The notes below the pieces were generated by a model. The model was not told the origin of the DNA, searched no databases, and worked only from the letters and a program-made list of their open reading frames with translations. Below are positions 35,657-45,632 of a DNA stretch of 64,000 bases, piece after piece. Source of the stretch: Brachionus manjavacas (taxonomy: Eukaryota; Rotifera; Eurotatoria; Ploima; Brachionidae); assembly GCA_019054805.1 (NCBI GenBank), contig JAHQIY010000021.1, positions 248,001 through 312,000 on the forward strand, given 5' to 3'. The first letter of the stretch is position 1. Each line of letters begins with the position of its first letter. A program made the position numbers and the translations under genes.

Positions 35657-35689
35657 ACAATAGCTATATCACTACGTTATAGCTATTGT
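35657..35689. terminator. Perfect 12-bp stem-loop between convergent U32 and ligA genes
   Basis: ACAATAGCTATA (35657-35668) and TATAGCTATTGT (35678-35689) pair fully around a nine-base loop. On the plus strand TTTT follows, so it probably terminates the U32 gene, about 85 bases past its stop. It may also act on transcripts leaving ligA. Confidence 0.65.
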
Positions 35690-35798
35690 TTTGGTATAAC
35701 TATAGTACAAATTTAACAAATAAAGGCAAGTATATTATAGAAAACTTTTTTACAAAAAGAACAAAAGATATTATTAATAATACTTTTTAACCACCACT

Positions 35799-37928
35799 CT
35801 AATTAACCATTTTAATAAAGTCGGTTTCGGTTAGTATGGTTAGGTTTAATGCTTGGGCTTTGGTTAGTTTGCTTCCGGCTTTTTCGCCTGCTACTAAGTA
35901 GTGCAAGTTTTTACTAACTGCACTTAACATTATACCGCCGTTTTTTTCTACTAATATTTTGGCTTCGGCTCGGCTTAATTGGCTTAAAGTGCCTGTAAAT
36001 AAAAAGGTTTTGCCCGCCAACTTACCACCAGTGCTACTAACCGTAGCGTTGCTTATGTTTATATACGGCAACAATTGTTGTATAGCTTGCATATTTTGGC
36101 TAGTGGTAAAATATAAAAATAAATCGGCTAAAATACTTTGCCCTATACCGTTAATATTAATGGTATTTAAATTATTATTATTGCTAAAGGTAGTTATAAA
36201 ATTATTTACATTGCCAAAATAGTTTGCCAATAAAGTAGATGTTTGCAAACCTATTTGCTTTATACCTAACGCATAAATAAATTTACTTAAAGATACACTA
36301 ACGCTACTATTAATAGCAGATAACAGTTTTTCTACAGATTTTTCGCCAAAACCTTCTAGTGTTAGTAAAGTGCTTTTGTGTTTGTGCAAAGTAAAAATAT
36401 CTGCTAATGATTGTATTAAGCCTAATTTATTAAACAATATAATTTGTTTTTCGCCTAGGCCATCTATATTAAAGGCTTCTTTACTAACAAAATGCTGTAA
36501 AGCCCCTATTAACTGAGCATTACAAGTAAAAACATTGCCAGAACAAGTAAGGGCAACTTGGCTATTAACATTAACCGCTGGGCTACCACAAACAGGGCAA
36601 ACCTGCGGAGCCTTAATTTTTACCGCATTGCTTAAACGCTTAGCCATATTTACCGCCACTATTTGCGGAATAACATCCCCTGCACGCTTAACCTGCACTG
36701 TATCGCCAATGCGTATATCTTTACGCTCTATTTCATCCATATTATGTAACGAAGCCCTAGTAACCAACACCCCGCCAATATTTACAGGTTGCAACACCGC
36801 TACAGGCGTAATTACGCCGGTTCTACCAACCTGAAAAACAATATCATTAACCACAGAAACCGCCGTGTAACTAGCAAATTTATGTGCCGCCGCCCACCTA
36901 GGGCTTTTGCCTACCATACCTAAGCGTTGTTGCAAAGCAATATTGTTTACTTTATAAACTACTCCATCTACATCGTAATCTATAAAACTACGCATTTCTG
37001 CTAGTTTAGTATAATAATTATACACACTGGTTACCCCTGTGTGCAACTGATTATACTGGCTAACGCTAAAACCAAAACTTTTTAGTAAATTTAAATTATT
37101 ATAAAAGCTGTTGCTAAAGCCGTATTGGGCTAAGCTATTTAAATCTGCAGATTGGTTGTTACCGTTAACATTATTAATATTAAAATTATTAACATTACTA
37201 ACCAAACCAAAGCCCCACGCCATAAATTTTAGGGGTCTGGTTTTTGTTATATTGGCATTTAAATTACGCATACTGCCCGCTGCTGCATTGCGTGGGTTGG
37301 CAAATTCTTTTTTGCCTTGCTGTTGTATTTGTTGGTTTAGGGTTAAAAAGTCTTGGTTTTGCATGTATACTTCGCCCCTAACCTCTAAAACTGGCGGATA
37401 ATTACCACTTAATTTATGCGGAATATTAGCTATACTTTTAGCGTTATCGGTTAGTACTTCGCCTATTTTACCATCGCCTCGGCTTAGGGCGTAGGTTAAT
37501 GTGCCGTTAATATAAACTAAAGCTAAAGATAAACCATCTATTTTAAGCTCTACCGAATATTCTAACAGCTGTTGTAAATCTAAATTTAAAAAGCGTTTTA
37601 TGCGTTTATCAAAATTTTGTAAATCGGGCAAAGTAAACAAATTATCTAACGAAAGCATAGGCACAGTGTGGCTTTGCTTGTTAAAACCGCTATCTACATT
37701 TAAGCTAGAACCCACCGTTAAGTTAACATTTAATTCTGGATATTGCTTACTTAGGGCTGTAATTTCTTTAATTAGATTATCATAGGTGGCATCGGTAACT
37801 AAAGGGTTGCTGTTGGTGTAGTATGCGGTATCGTATTGTTGTTTTTTTTCTAACAAAGTTTTTAATTTATTTTTTACTTGTGGGGTTACGTTAGGTAAAT
37901 TGATATTACTGCTGGTTGGTTTTACCAT
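35799..37928 (-). CDS. ligA: NAD-dependent DNA ligase
   Basis: Seals nicks in replication and repair with NAD. 709 residues in standard order: Ia domain, adenylation domain with the active-site lysine in KIDG (VELKIDGLSLALVY, about residue 127), OB fold, a four-Cys zinc finger (CPVCGS ... CSGNVFTC), helix-hairpin-helix repeats (GFGEKSVEKLL), and a C-terminal BRCT domain starting at GKLAGKTFLFTGTL. Its ATG directly abuts the recN stop, so it is the last gene of the long minus-strand block. Confidence 0.96.
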   Translation of the reverse strand: MVKPTSSNINLPNVTPQVKNKLKTLLEKKQQYDTAYYTNSNPLVTDATYDNLIKEITALSKQYPELNVNLTVGSSLNVDSGFNKQSHTVPMLSLDNLFTLPDLQNFDKRIKRFLNLDLQQLLEYSVELKIDGLSLALVYINGTLTYALSRGDGKIGEVLTDNAKSIANIPHKLSGNYPPVLEVRGEVYMQNQDFLTLNQQIQQQGKKEFANPRNAAAGSMRNLNANITKTRPLKFMAWGFGLVSNVNNFNINNVNGNNQSADLNSLAQYGFSNSFYNNLNLLKSFGFSVSQYNQLHTGVTSVYNYYTKLAEMRSFIDYDVDGVVYKVNNIALQQRLGMVGKSPRWAAAHKFASYTAVSVVNDIVFQVGRTGVITPVAVLQPVNIGGVLVTRASLHNMDEIERKDIRIGDTVQVKRAGDVIPQIVAVNMAKRLSNAVKIKAPQVCPVCGSPAVNVNSQVALTCSGNVFTCNAQLIGALQHFVSKEAFNIDGLGEKQIILFNKLGLIQSLADIFTLHKHKSTLLTLEGFGEKSVEKLLSAINSSVSVSLSKFIYALGIKQIGLQTSTLLANYFGNVNNFITTFSNNNNLNTININGIGQSILADLFLYFTTSQNMQAIQQLLPYINISNATVSSTGGKLAGKTFLFTGTLSQLSRAEAKILVEKNGGIMLSAVSKNLHYLVAGEKAGSKLTKAQALNLTILTETDFIKMVN

Positions 37929-39626
37929 TTATTTGGCTCCGTGTTCTAGCAACATATTTTTAGCAATGCTTAGGGCGTTATCTGTAATAGTTGCCCCAGA
38001 AAGCATGCGGGCAATTTCTTGTATGCGTTGCTGTTGGTTTAACTTAATAACGCTAGAAAGCGTAACGTTGTTAACTTCGGCTTTTATAACTTTAAAATGC
38101 TCTACCCCGCAGGTTGCCACTTGGTGCGAATGTGTAACCACAATAACTTGTTTGTTTTTAGCCAAAGCCTGCAAACTTTTACCTATAGCTAAAGCTACCT
38201 CGCCCCCTACGCCAATATCTATTTCATCTAGTATAATGGTGTTAATGCTATCTACTGTGGTAAATACTATTTTTAATGCTAGCATTAAACGTGCCATTTC
38301 GCCACCAGAAGCCACTTGGCTTAACAAACCAAAACTACCGCCTTTGTTGGTTTTTATATTAAACACTATTTCGCTTAAGCCACTGCTGTTGGCGTGCTCT
38401 ATTGGTAATTTATTAACATTAATTATAAACTCTGCATCTTTTAACATTAAATTTTGTAACTGCAAATTAACCTGTTTGGTAATGTTGCTTGCGGTTTGTT
38501 CTCTGGCGGTGTGCAAAGTATTACAAGCATTAATATATTGCTGTTGATAATTTTGCACTTGCTGTTGTAGGTTATTGCTGTTGTAAACGCTTTTGCTAAT
38601 GGTTTCTAACTTTTGTTGTACCTGCGTAATGTAGCTGTATAGTTCTACTACCGACATTTTGTACTTTTTAGCGGCAGACCTAATATTAATTAAGCGTTCT
38701 TCGGTAGCGTCTACATCTTGTTGATTAATATTAAAACTATTAGCAAAATTATTGGTTTCTGCTAAAGCGTTTTCTGTATGCACAAAGGCTTGCTCTAGTG
38801 CGTTGCTAATGTTGGCGGTGTTGGTATTGGGGCTTAGTTGTTGTAGTGTACTAGCTTGTTTTATAGCAAAGTTAATGCTTTTTAATACGTCTTCTTTTTC
38901 TAGGGTTTGTTGTATGTTATTAATACAGGCAAAGATTTTTTTAAAATTACTGTATAGTGCTTTTTTTTCAACTAGGTCTTCTTCTTCGTTAGGTTGTAGG
39001 TTTAGTTCTTTTAGTTCGTTGTATACAAAGTTTAAATATTCTTCTTCTTTTTGTAGTTCTTTAATATTATTGTTGTAATTTTGTAGTTGTTGCAGTGCAT
39101 TGTTGTATAAAGTATATGCAGAAGCCACATTGGTTATTAAATTTTTATTGGGTAAAAATTTATCTACAATGTGTTTGTAATTGCTTGGGTTTAACAATAA
39201 ATGGTTATCGCCTTGCCCATGAATATCTAAAATGCTGTTGCCTATGTTTTTTAGTAAGGTAACGCTAACGGGTTGGTCGTTAATAAAGGCTTTAGATTTA
39301 CCATCGGCAAATAAAATGCGTTTGGCTATAATTTCTACTGTACTGTTTGGTTGTATGGTATTTTGTTGCAACAAGCCTGCTTGTATTAGCATGTTTACAC
39401 AAACGTGGTTAGGTGCAACATCAAACACTGCTACCACACTGGCAGATGATGCATTTTTTTTTATTAAGTTAAAATCTGCCCTAGAGCCTAACGCCAAAGC
39501 TACAGAATCTAACAAAATACTTTTACCAGCCCCTGTTTGCCCTGTAAAAACGGTTAGGTTGTTGGTAAAATTTAATTTTAGTTCATCTATTAAAACTATA
39601 TTATTAATGTATAATGTACTAAGCAT
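37929..39626 (-). CDS. recN: DNA repair protein RecN
   Basis: SMC-like ATPase in double-strand-break repair. 565 residues: Walker A GQTGAGKSILLD (about residues 29-40), coiled-coil arms rich in Gln/Asn in the middle, signature ASGGEMARLMLALK and Walker B TIILDEIDIGVGG near residue 470. It follows bamD by nine bases and precedes ligA without a gap. The bamD-recN-ligA order is typical of Alphaproteobacteria. Confidence 0.95.
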   Translation of the reverse strand: MLSTLYINNIVLIDELKLNFTNNLTVFTGQTGAGKSILLDSVALALGSRADFNLIKKNASSASVVAVFDVAPNHVCVNMLIQAGLLQQNTIQPNSTVEIIAKRILFADGKSKAFINDQPVSVTLLKNIGNSILDIHGQGDNHLLLNPSNYKHIVDKFLPNKNLITNVASAYTLYNNALQQLQNYNNNIKELQKEEEYLNFVYNELKELNLQPNEEEDLVEKKALYSNFKKIFACINNIQQTLEKEDVLKSINFAIKQASTLQQLSPNTNTANISNALEQAFVHTENALAETNNFANSFNINQQDVDATEERLINIRSAAKKYKMSVVELYSYITQVQQKLETISKSVYNSNNLQQQVQNYQQQYINACNTLHTAREQTASNITKQVNLQLQNLMLKDAEFIINVNKLPIEHANSSGLSEIVFNIKTNKGGSFGLLSQVASGGEMARLMLALKIVFTTVDSINTIILDEIDIGVGGEVALAIGKSLQALAKNKQVIVVTHSHQVATCGVEHFKVIKAEVNNVTLSSVIKLNQQQRIQEIARMLSGATITDNALSIAKNMLLEHGAK

Positions 39627-39635
39627 ATTTTTTAT

Positions 39636-40409
39636 TTATTGTTTTAATGCGGTATCGTAATTATAAGGTGTATATTTAGTAATTAATTTAGTGCCGTAAT
39701 TATACCATTTACTGTTGGGGTAGTTATAACCTAAAACTGCAATATTTTTAAAGGCTTCTTGGTTTACGCCCATTAGTACCCATAGTTCTGCACTTTTGTA
39801 TAGGGCTTCTTGTATGTAGGCGGTATCTGCAAAAAAAGTAATTACTTCGTTATAGCGGTTTAGTGCGGCTATATAGCGTTTATCTTTAGTGTACCAGCTG
39901 GCAATTTGCATACTGCGTTCTGCTAGCAAGTGTTTTAGTACATCTATACGCAACATAGAATCTTTAGCAAAATAATTATTACCATTACGGGCAATTTCTA
40001 TAAAAATATTAAGTGCCTGATTAGTGCTAGTTTGGTCTCTGCTAGGAATTTCCACCGTTTGGTAATTAACTAAAGCTTGCATGTACCTAGCCCACGGAGT
40101 ATAACTATTGTACACGTAAAAACGTAAAAAGGCTTCTAGGTCTACATCTACATCTACATAATTGCCTTGAATATAGTTTATCCAAATTAATAAAACCTGA
40201 GCCTCTATTGCTTCTGGCCTAAATGGGTATTGGTTAACAATATCTTTAAAATCTTGCTTGGCTTTTTCTAGATTCTTACCATTAAAATTATTTAGGGCTT
40301 TAGCGTACTGATAATCTAAATTATTTTGCGTACTGCTTATGGTTTTTCCGCCACAAGAAGCAAGCAATATAATGCTTAACAACACAACAATACTTTTTAA
40401 TTTAAACAT
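39636..40409 (-). CDS. bamD: Outer-membrane assembly lipoprotein BamD
   Basis: Essential partner of BamA for inserting beta-barrels such as the four encoded at 17329-21533. 257 residues; signal peptide with lipobox LLASCGG (Cys at about residue 19), followed by TPR units (YAKALNNFNGKNLEKAKQDF, FRPEAIEAQVLLIW, RYIAALNRYNEVI). A DVDVDLEAFLRFY stretch matches the YVDxDxxxxxF pattern of the family. It sits between lpxC and recN as in other alphaproteobacteria. Confidence 0.92.
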   Translation of the reverse strand: MFKLKSIVVLLSIILLASCGGKTISSTQNNLDYQYAKALNNFNGKNLEKAKQDFKDIVNQYPFRPEAIEAQVLLIWINYIQGNYVDVDVDLEAFLRFYVYNSYTPWARYMQALVNYQTVEIPSRDQTSTNQALNIFIEIARNGNNYFAKDSMLRIDVLKHLLAERSMQIASWYTKDKRYIAALNRYNEVITFFADTAYIQEALYKSAELWVLMGVNQEAFKNIAVLGYNYPNSKWYNYGTKLITKYTPYNYDTALKQ

Positions 40410-40458
40410 ACAAATACCACTATAAAAATATTACTAAACTTATTTAATTTTAATAAAA

Positions 40459-41364
40459 TTATACCACAGTGGCTAGCTGGTTGCTAGTAAAAACTGTATT
40501 AGTATTGTTTAAGCTGGTAATTTTGTAGTTGTTTGGGTTGCTAAACAAGTTGCGTAATAATAAATTATTGCTGTGGTGCCCACATTTATAGCCGTAAAAA
40601 TCGCCTTTTATGTAATAACCGGCTAAATAAATATCGCCTATGGCGTCTAGCACTTTGTGTCTGGCAAATTCGTTATTATAGCGTAAGCCTTCGGGGTTTA
40701 GCACTTTGGTTTCATCTACCACAATTGCATTATCTAAAGATCCACCCAACGCAAGCCCTTTAGAGCGTAGATATTCTACCTCGGCCGCCGAACAAAAAGT
40801 TCTGGCGTTGCAAATTTGGTTAATATGGTTAGCATTAGCAAAGTTAAAACTGGCTATTTGCCTACCTATTACTTTATCTTTAAAATCTATTAACACTGTA
40901 AAGGTAGATGTAGAGCTGGGTTTTAATTTTGCATGAAAACTGTCGGTTTTTACTTCTATAGGTTGCAGTACTTCTAATATTAATTTAGGTTGGTTTTGTT
41001 GGCTTAGCCCTACTTTTTTTATTTGGTTTATAAAAACTATTGCACTGCCGTCTAAAATAGGAACCTCTTTATTATTAATTTCTATAATTAGGTTATCTAT
41101 TTGCATAACGCTTAAGGCAAAAAATAAATGTTCTATAGTAGAAACACTAGCCCCGCTACTATTGGCTATTACTGTGGCTAGCGTTGTGTTTACCACATTG
41201 TTGTATAAAGCTGGTATGGTGTTGTTACTGTTGGTAATGTCTGTTCTAACAAAAACTATACCAGTATTAGGGTTGGCAGGTTTTAGTACCATGGTTGTTA
41301 GTACGCCACTGTGCAACCCTATACCTTGTATAGTAATAGCAGATTTTATAGTTTTTTGATACAT
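40459..41364 (-). CDS. lpxC: UDP-3-O-acyl-N-acetylglucosamine deacetylase
   Basis: First committed step of lipid A synthesis, a zinc deacetylase. 301 residues. The first zinc His lies in STIEHLFFAL (about residue 78), and the second pair of ligands in FARHKVLDAIGDIYLAG (HKxxD). The catalytic His lies in CGHHSNN. Its presence shows the cell makes LPS, unlike several other reduced alphaproteobacteria such as Anaplasma and Wolbachia. It lies about 107 bases downstream of pepN in an AT-rich gap holding only weak palindromes. Confidence 0.95.
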   Translation of the reverse strand: MYQKTIKSAITIQGIGLHSGVLTTMVLKPANPNTGIVFVRTDITNSNNTIPALYNNVVNTTLATVIANSSGASVSTIEHLFFALSVMQIDNLIIEINNKEVPILDGSAIVFINQIKKVGLSQQNQPKLILEVLQPIEVKTDSFHAKLKPSSTSTFTVLIDFKDKVIGRQIASFNFANANHINQICNARTFCSAAEVEYLRSKGLALGGSLDNAIVVDETKVLNPEGLRYNNEFARHKVLDAIGDIYLAGYYIKGDFYGYKCGHHSNNLLLRNLFSNPNNYKITSLNNTNTVFTSNQLATVV

Positions 41365-41471
41365 TAGTGTAATATAATTTTAATTTATAACCGTACTATT
41401 ATAGTATACTAGCTAAATAATAATAATAAAATTAAAATAATATAACAATATATTACATAGTATTTTAAAAC

Positions 41472-44108
41472 TTATTGTTTTAACACGCTATCTACAACTT
41501 CAAACAAGCCTTTAGATATATTATTGTTGCTAATAATAACGTTTAGCATTTCTTTTATTTTGGCTTGTCTTTCTGGTGTATGTATGGCAATATCGGTAAA
41601 AGCTTTAGCTATACTGCTAGATACACTAGGGTTTAGTTCGTCTACAGTTAAAATTAAATCTTTAATGTAGTTATACCCCAAACCATTTAAATTGTGTACT
41701 GCCATGGTGTTTTCAAAAATTCCGCCTACAAAATATCTAACGCTATTAGGGTTAGCAAAACTAAAAGTACTTAGTTGAGTTAGTTGTTGCCAATGGTTAA
41801 TTATATCTGCAGATTTAGAAGCCGCACTTAACCTAAACCACTTATACAACGCAGTAGCATGGTTACTGTAACGGTTGTAAAAATCTGCGTAAATTTCTTT
41901 GTATTCTGCAGTATCTACATACGGCTTAATAGCAACCATTGCCCCTAGTTTATTAGTAATGTTGGTGTTATTTTTATAATAATTTAACACTATACTGTTA
42001 CTGCTGGCACTTTGTTGTTTAGCTATGTAAAACAGGCAAGTGTTTTTTAACGATCTTGTGGCCATTTCTTTAGCAGAAAAAACCTGTGGGTTATCTTGCA
42101 AAGTGTTAAAAATTTCTACAAAATTATTATAGTATAATTTAGTTAAAGTGTTTTCAAAGGCATCTAGCACGGTAATAATTTCGTGCAGTGGTAAATTATT
42201 GGTGTATTTGCCTTTAATTATAGAAAGTGCCGGCAATTGCAACAATATAGAAGTTAAATGCACATTACTACTATAATTGTTTAATATATTGCTAAATACC
42301 TGTAAATCGTTTTCTAAAACTTGTTGATTAATAGCATTGTTGCTTTGCAGGTTATTAACTTGGTTAATAATGCACTGTAGTAGATAATCTTGCATAGCGT
42401 TGTATTTTACTACGCCATCGGTATCGTGCGTAATTAACGTTTGCAGTTGTGGTTTAGTATAATTATAGTTAATAATAACCGGAGCACTAAACCCACGATT
42501 AACAGACAACACTGGTTCTTGCGTTATATTATTAAACACTATGCTATTTTGTTTGGTATCTAGTATAAACAAATGTTCGTTAACATTGGCAACGCCGTTG
42601 TTGGTTTGCAAGCTTAACTGGTTACCACAGGCGTTAAACAAGGCTAGTTTTAACGGAATAACTAGTTCAAACGCTTGGTTGTGTTCTGGCATAATTTTAG
42701 TATGCTGAGTAAAATTAATGGTAAAAGTTTGGTTAGTGGCGTTATAATTAGTTTCCACATCTACCACTGGCGTACCCGCTTGTAAGTACCAGTTTTTAAA
42801 CTTAGTAAAATCTTTACCGCTGGCGGTTTCCATGGCTAAAATAAAGTCTTCGCAAGTTACAGCCATTCCGTCAAACTTTTCAAAGTAAACGTCTATACCT
42901 TTTTTAAAGGTTTCTTTGCCTATTATGGTTTCTATCATTCTAATAACTTCTGCACCTTTTTCGTACACGGTAGATGTATAAAAGTTATTCATTTCTATAT
43001 AACTAGTTGGCCTAATAGGATGAGATAACGAGCCTCTGTCTTCGGCAAATTGTGCTACTTTTAAGCCGTTTACATCGTTTATTCTGGTAATATCTGGGTT
43101 ATGCATATCTGCAGAAAACCTTTGATCTCTGTATACGGTTAAGCCTTCTTTTAAAGTTAGCTGAAACCAATCTCTACAAGTTATGCGGTTACCGGTAAAG
43201 TTATGAAAATACTCGTGCGCTACTACGGCTTCTATATTAAAATAATCGTTATCGGTGGCTATTTCTGGGTTAGCTAGCACTAGGGTATCGTTAAAAATAT
43301 TTAAGCTTTTATTTTCCATGGCACCAAAGTTAAAATCGCTAACGGCTACTATAGAAAACACATCTAGTTCGTATTCTAGGTTAAAGGTGTCTTCGTCCCA
43401 TTTCATAGATTTTTTTAAACTTTCCATAGCAAAATTTGCTTGGCTTAGTTTGCCTTGTTCTACGTATACGGCTAGGTCTACCTTGCGGTTGCTTTTTGTG
43501 GTAAAGGTGTCTTGCAAAACATCAAAATTACCGGCAACTAAAGCAAACAAATAGCTTGGCTTAGGTAGTAAATCTACAAAAGTTACTTTGTGCCTGTTAT
43601 TAGGTAGTTCTAGGGTTTCTGTTTTATTACCATTAGATAATAAATGCGGATACTTAGATTTATCTGCTTCTATAGAAACTTTCCATACTGCCATTACATC
43701 GGGGCGGTCTATGTACCATGTAATTTTTCTAAAGCCTTCTGGTTCGCACTGGCTACACAAACAACTGTTGCTTTTATAAATACCCATTAGGCTGGTGTTA
43801 GCAAAGGGGTCTATGTGTACTATGGTTTTAATTTCATCGGTAGATTTAACATTAAAAATAGTAAGGGTGCTATCGGTTAAAGCATAGTTGGTGTTGTTGC
43901 TAATTACCACACCGTTTAATTGCACTTGCATGGTGGCTAAACCACTGCCGTTTAAAACTAAATTAGTGGCGTTAGCATTTTGCTTGGTAACTTTTAAAGT
44001 GCTGGTTACTACAATTTTATCTTCTAGTATTACAAATTCTAAATTAACTTTATCTATTGTAAAGTCTGTAGGTTTGTAGTTTTTTAAATATTTAATTTCG
44101 TTTTTCAT
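41472..44108 (-). CDS. pepN: Aminopeptidase N
   Basis: M1-family zinc aminopeptidase that releases amino acids from peptides. 878 residues: GAMENK (about residues 258-263), the zinc motif HEYFHNFTGNRITCRDWFQL (HExxH, with the second Glu in LKEGLT), and the C-terminal helical domain. Length is that of the E. coli PepN. It stands between ftsZ and lpxC, a place not usual for this gene. It could use peptides brought in by the OppA-like system at 1-1140, which is inference. Confidence 0.95.
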   Translation of the reverse strand: MKNEIKYLKNYKPTDFTIDKVNLEFVILEDKIVVTSTLKVTKQNANATNLVLNGSGLATMQVQLNGVVISNNTNYALTDSTLTIFNVKSTDEIKTIVHIDPFANTSLMGIYKSNSCLCSQCEPEGFRKITWYIDRPDVMAVWKVSIEADKSKYPHLLSNGNKTETLELPNNRHKVTFVDLLPKPSYLFALVAGNFDVLQDTFTTKSNRKVDLAVYVEQGKLSQANFAMESLKKSMKWDEDTFNLEYELDVFSIVAVSDFNFGAMENKSLNIFNDTLVLANPEIATDNDYFNIEAVVAHEYFHNFTGNRITCRDWFQLTLKEGLTVYRDQRFSADMHNPDITRINDVNGLKVAQFAEDRGSLSHPIRPTSYIEMNNFYTSTVYEKGAEVIRMIETIIGKETFKKGIDVYFEKFDGMAVTCEDFILAMETASGKDFTKFKNWYLQAGTPVVDVETNYNATNQTFTINFTQHTKIMPEHNQAFELVIPLKLALFNACGNQLSLQTNNGVANVNEHLFILDTKQNSIVFNNITQEPVLSVNRGFSAPVIINYNYTKPQLQTLITHDTDGVVKYNAMQDYLLQCIINQVNNLQSNNAINQQVLENDLQVFSNILNNYSSNVHLTSILLQLPALSIIKGKYTNNLPLHEIITVLDAFENTLTKLYYNNFVEIFNTLQDNPQVFSAKEMATRSLKNTCLFYIAKQQSASSNSIVLNYYKNNTNITNKLGAMVAIKPYVDTAEYKEIYADFYNRYSNHATALYKWFRLSAASKSADIINHWQQLTQLSTFSFANPNSVRYFVGGIFENTMAVHNLNGLGYNYIKDLILTVDELNPSVSSSIAKAFTDIAIHTPERQAKIKEMLNVIISNNNISKGLFEVVDSVLKQ

Positions 44109-44138
44109 TGCTTGTGTGCCTTATATTACAGTTTTATG

Positions 44139-45605
44139 TTACCTTTTTTTTAAAAAAGATGGTATATCAAAAATACTACCTTCTTTGTTTTTAGTTTCTG
44201 TTTGATTTTGCTTTGTGTTAGAAGTTTTTGTATTTTGGTTATCGTTAAAAACCTCGTCTTCTTCTACAAAGTTAGATTCTATAATAGAACTAAAAATATC
44301 GTTACCAGTGTTGCGTTCTCTTTGCTCTACCTGTGGGTTATTTGCAGAATTAAAATTATTTTCGGTTTGCAAATAATCTGCTTCGTCTTCTTCCTCGTCT
44401 AATCTGCGTGGGTTGTATGTATTGTTAACATTACTTGCGTGCAAATCTTTTTCTGTGGGTTTACGCTCTGCATTACGCTCTAAACTACGCTCGGTTGGTC
44501 TGTTTATATTACGCTCGGTTGCTACTCTGGTAAACGTAGATTTGGCCTCTGCGTTTATTGGTTTAGGTTTAACGCTATTGGTGTGGCGTTTATATTGGGT
44601 TTGCTCTTGATTATTGGTGTTTTCTATAAGCAAGCCTGTAGCAACTATAGATAGCATTATTCTACCGTTTAGATTTTCGCTATAAATAGTACCAAAGTTA
44701 ATAAAAGCGTTACTGTCTAGTTCGTCTTTAATATATGATATAATATCATTAATCTCGTGTAAAGTTAAATCGTTACCGCCTGTAATATTTACTAGTAATT
44801 TTTTTGCACCTTTAATAGAAGGATTTTCTAACAATGGGTTAACTACCGCCGCTTGCACTACATCTAAGGCACGTTGTTCGCCTTCGCCTTGTGCACTACC
44901 AATCATAGTACGCCCCATGCCTTCCATTACAGATTTAATATCGTTAAAGTCTAAATTTACTAAACCGTAAGAAACTATAAGGTCGGTTATAGATTTTACC
45001 CCTAAATACAACACGTTATCGGTTACTTTAAAGGCGTCTAAAAAGCTGGTGCGTTCGTTAATAACTTCAAATAAATTTTGGTTAGAAACCACCACTAGTG
45101 AATCCACATAGTTTTCTAGCTCTTTTACGCCAGCATCGGCTATAGACATTTTTTGGGCACCTTCAAACAAAAAGGGTTTGGTTACAAAAGCTATGGTTAA
45201 AATACCCATTTCTTTAGCTATTTTTGCTACCACTTGCGAAGCCCCCGTGCCAGTACCCCCGCCCATACCTGCCGTTAAAAACAGTAAGTTGGTATCTTTT
45301 AGTAAATCTTTTATTTGGTCTATAGATTCTTCTGCCGCACTAATTCCCATTTCTGGTTTAGACCCCGCCCCTAAGCCACGTGTAATTTTAGGCCCTATTT
45401 GCACTTTAATAGGAGAAAGCGAAGAATCTAAAGACTGTACATCGGTATTAATAACTGCAAACTTTACACCGCTTAGCTCTAGGTTTATCATATTATTTAC
45501 CGCATTAGTGCCTGCCCCACCTATGCCTAGTACTGTTATTTGCGGTTTAAAGCTATCTTGCAAAGTAACGGCGCTTACTTCGTCTATAGATGTAAATTTT
45601 TTCAT
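44139..45605 (-). CDS. ftsZ: Cell division protein FtsZ
   Basis: Tubulin-like GTPase forming the division ring. 488 residues: the GTPase core covers about 1-330 with GGAGTNAVNNM, the tubulin signature GGGTGTGA, the synergy-loop stretch NLDFNDIKSVMEGMG and the C-terminal IDRLP-like YSENLNGRIMLSIVATG. The linker of about 140 residues is hydrophilic and includes an Arg/Glu-rich repeat (ERNINRPTERSLERNAERK). The tail DIPSFLKKR is the conserved peptide that binds FtsA and other partners. AGGAGAA precedes the ATG. Confidence 0.97.
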   Translation of the reverse strand: MKKFTSIDEVSAVTLQDSFKPQITVLGIGGAGTNAVNNMINLELSGVKFAVINTDVQSLDSSLSPIKVQIGPKITRGLGAGSKPEMGISAAEESIDQIKDLLKDTNLLFLTAGMGGGTGTGASQVVAKIAKEMGILTIAFVTKPFLFEGAQKMSIADAGVKELENYVDSLVVVSNQNLFEVINERTSFLDAFKVTDNVLYLGVKSITDLIVSYGLVNLDFNDIKSVMEGMGRTMIGSAQGEGEQRALDVVQAAVVNPLLENPSIKGAKKLLVNITGGNDLTLHEINDIISYIKDELDSNAFINFGTIYSENLNGRIMLSIVATGLLIENTNNQEQTQYKRHTNSVKPKPINAEAKSTFTRVATERNINRPTERSLERNAERKPTEKDLHASNVNNTYNPRRLDEEEDEADYLQTENNFNSANNPQVEQRERNTGNDIFSSIIESNFVEEDEVFNDNQNTKTSNTKQNQTETKNKEGSIFDIPSFLKKR

Positions 45606-45632
45606 TTAAAAAGGTTCTCCTAATAAACAGAT

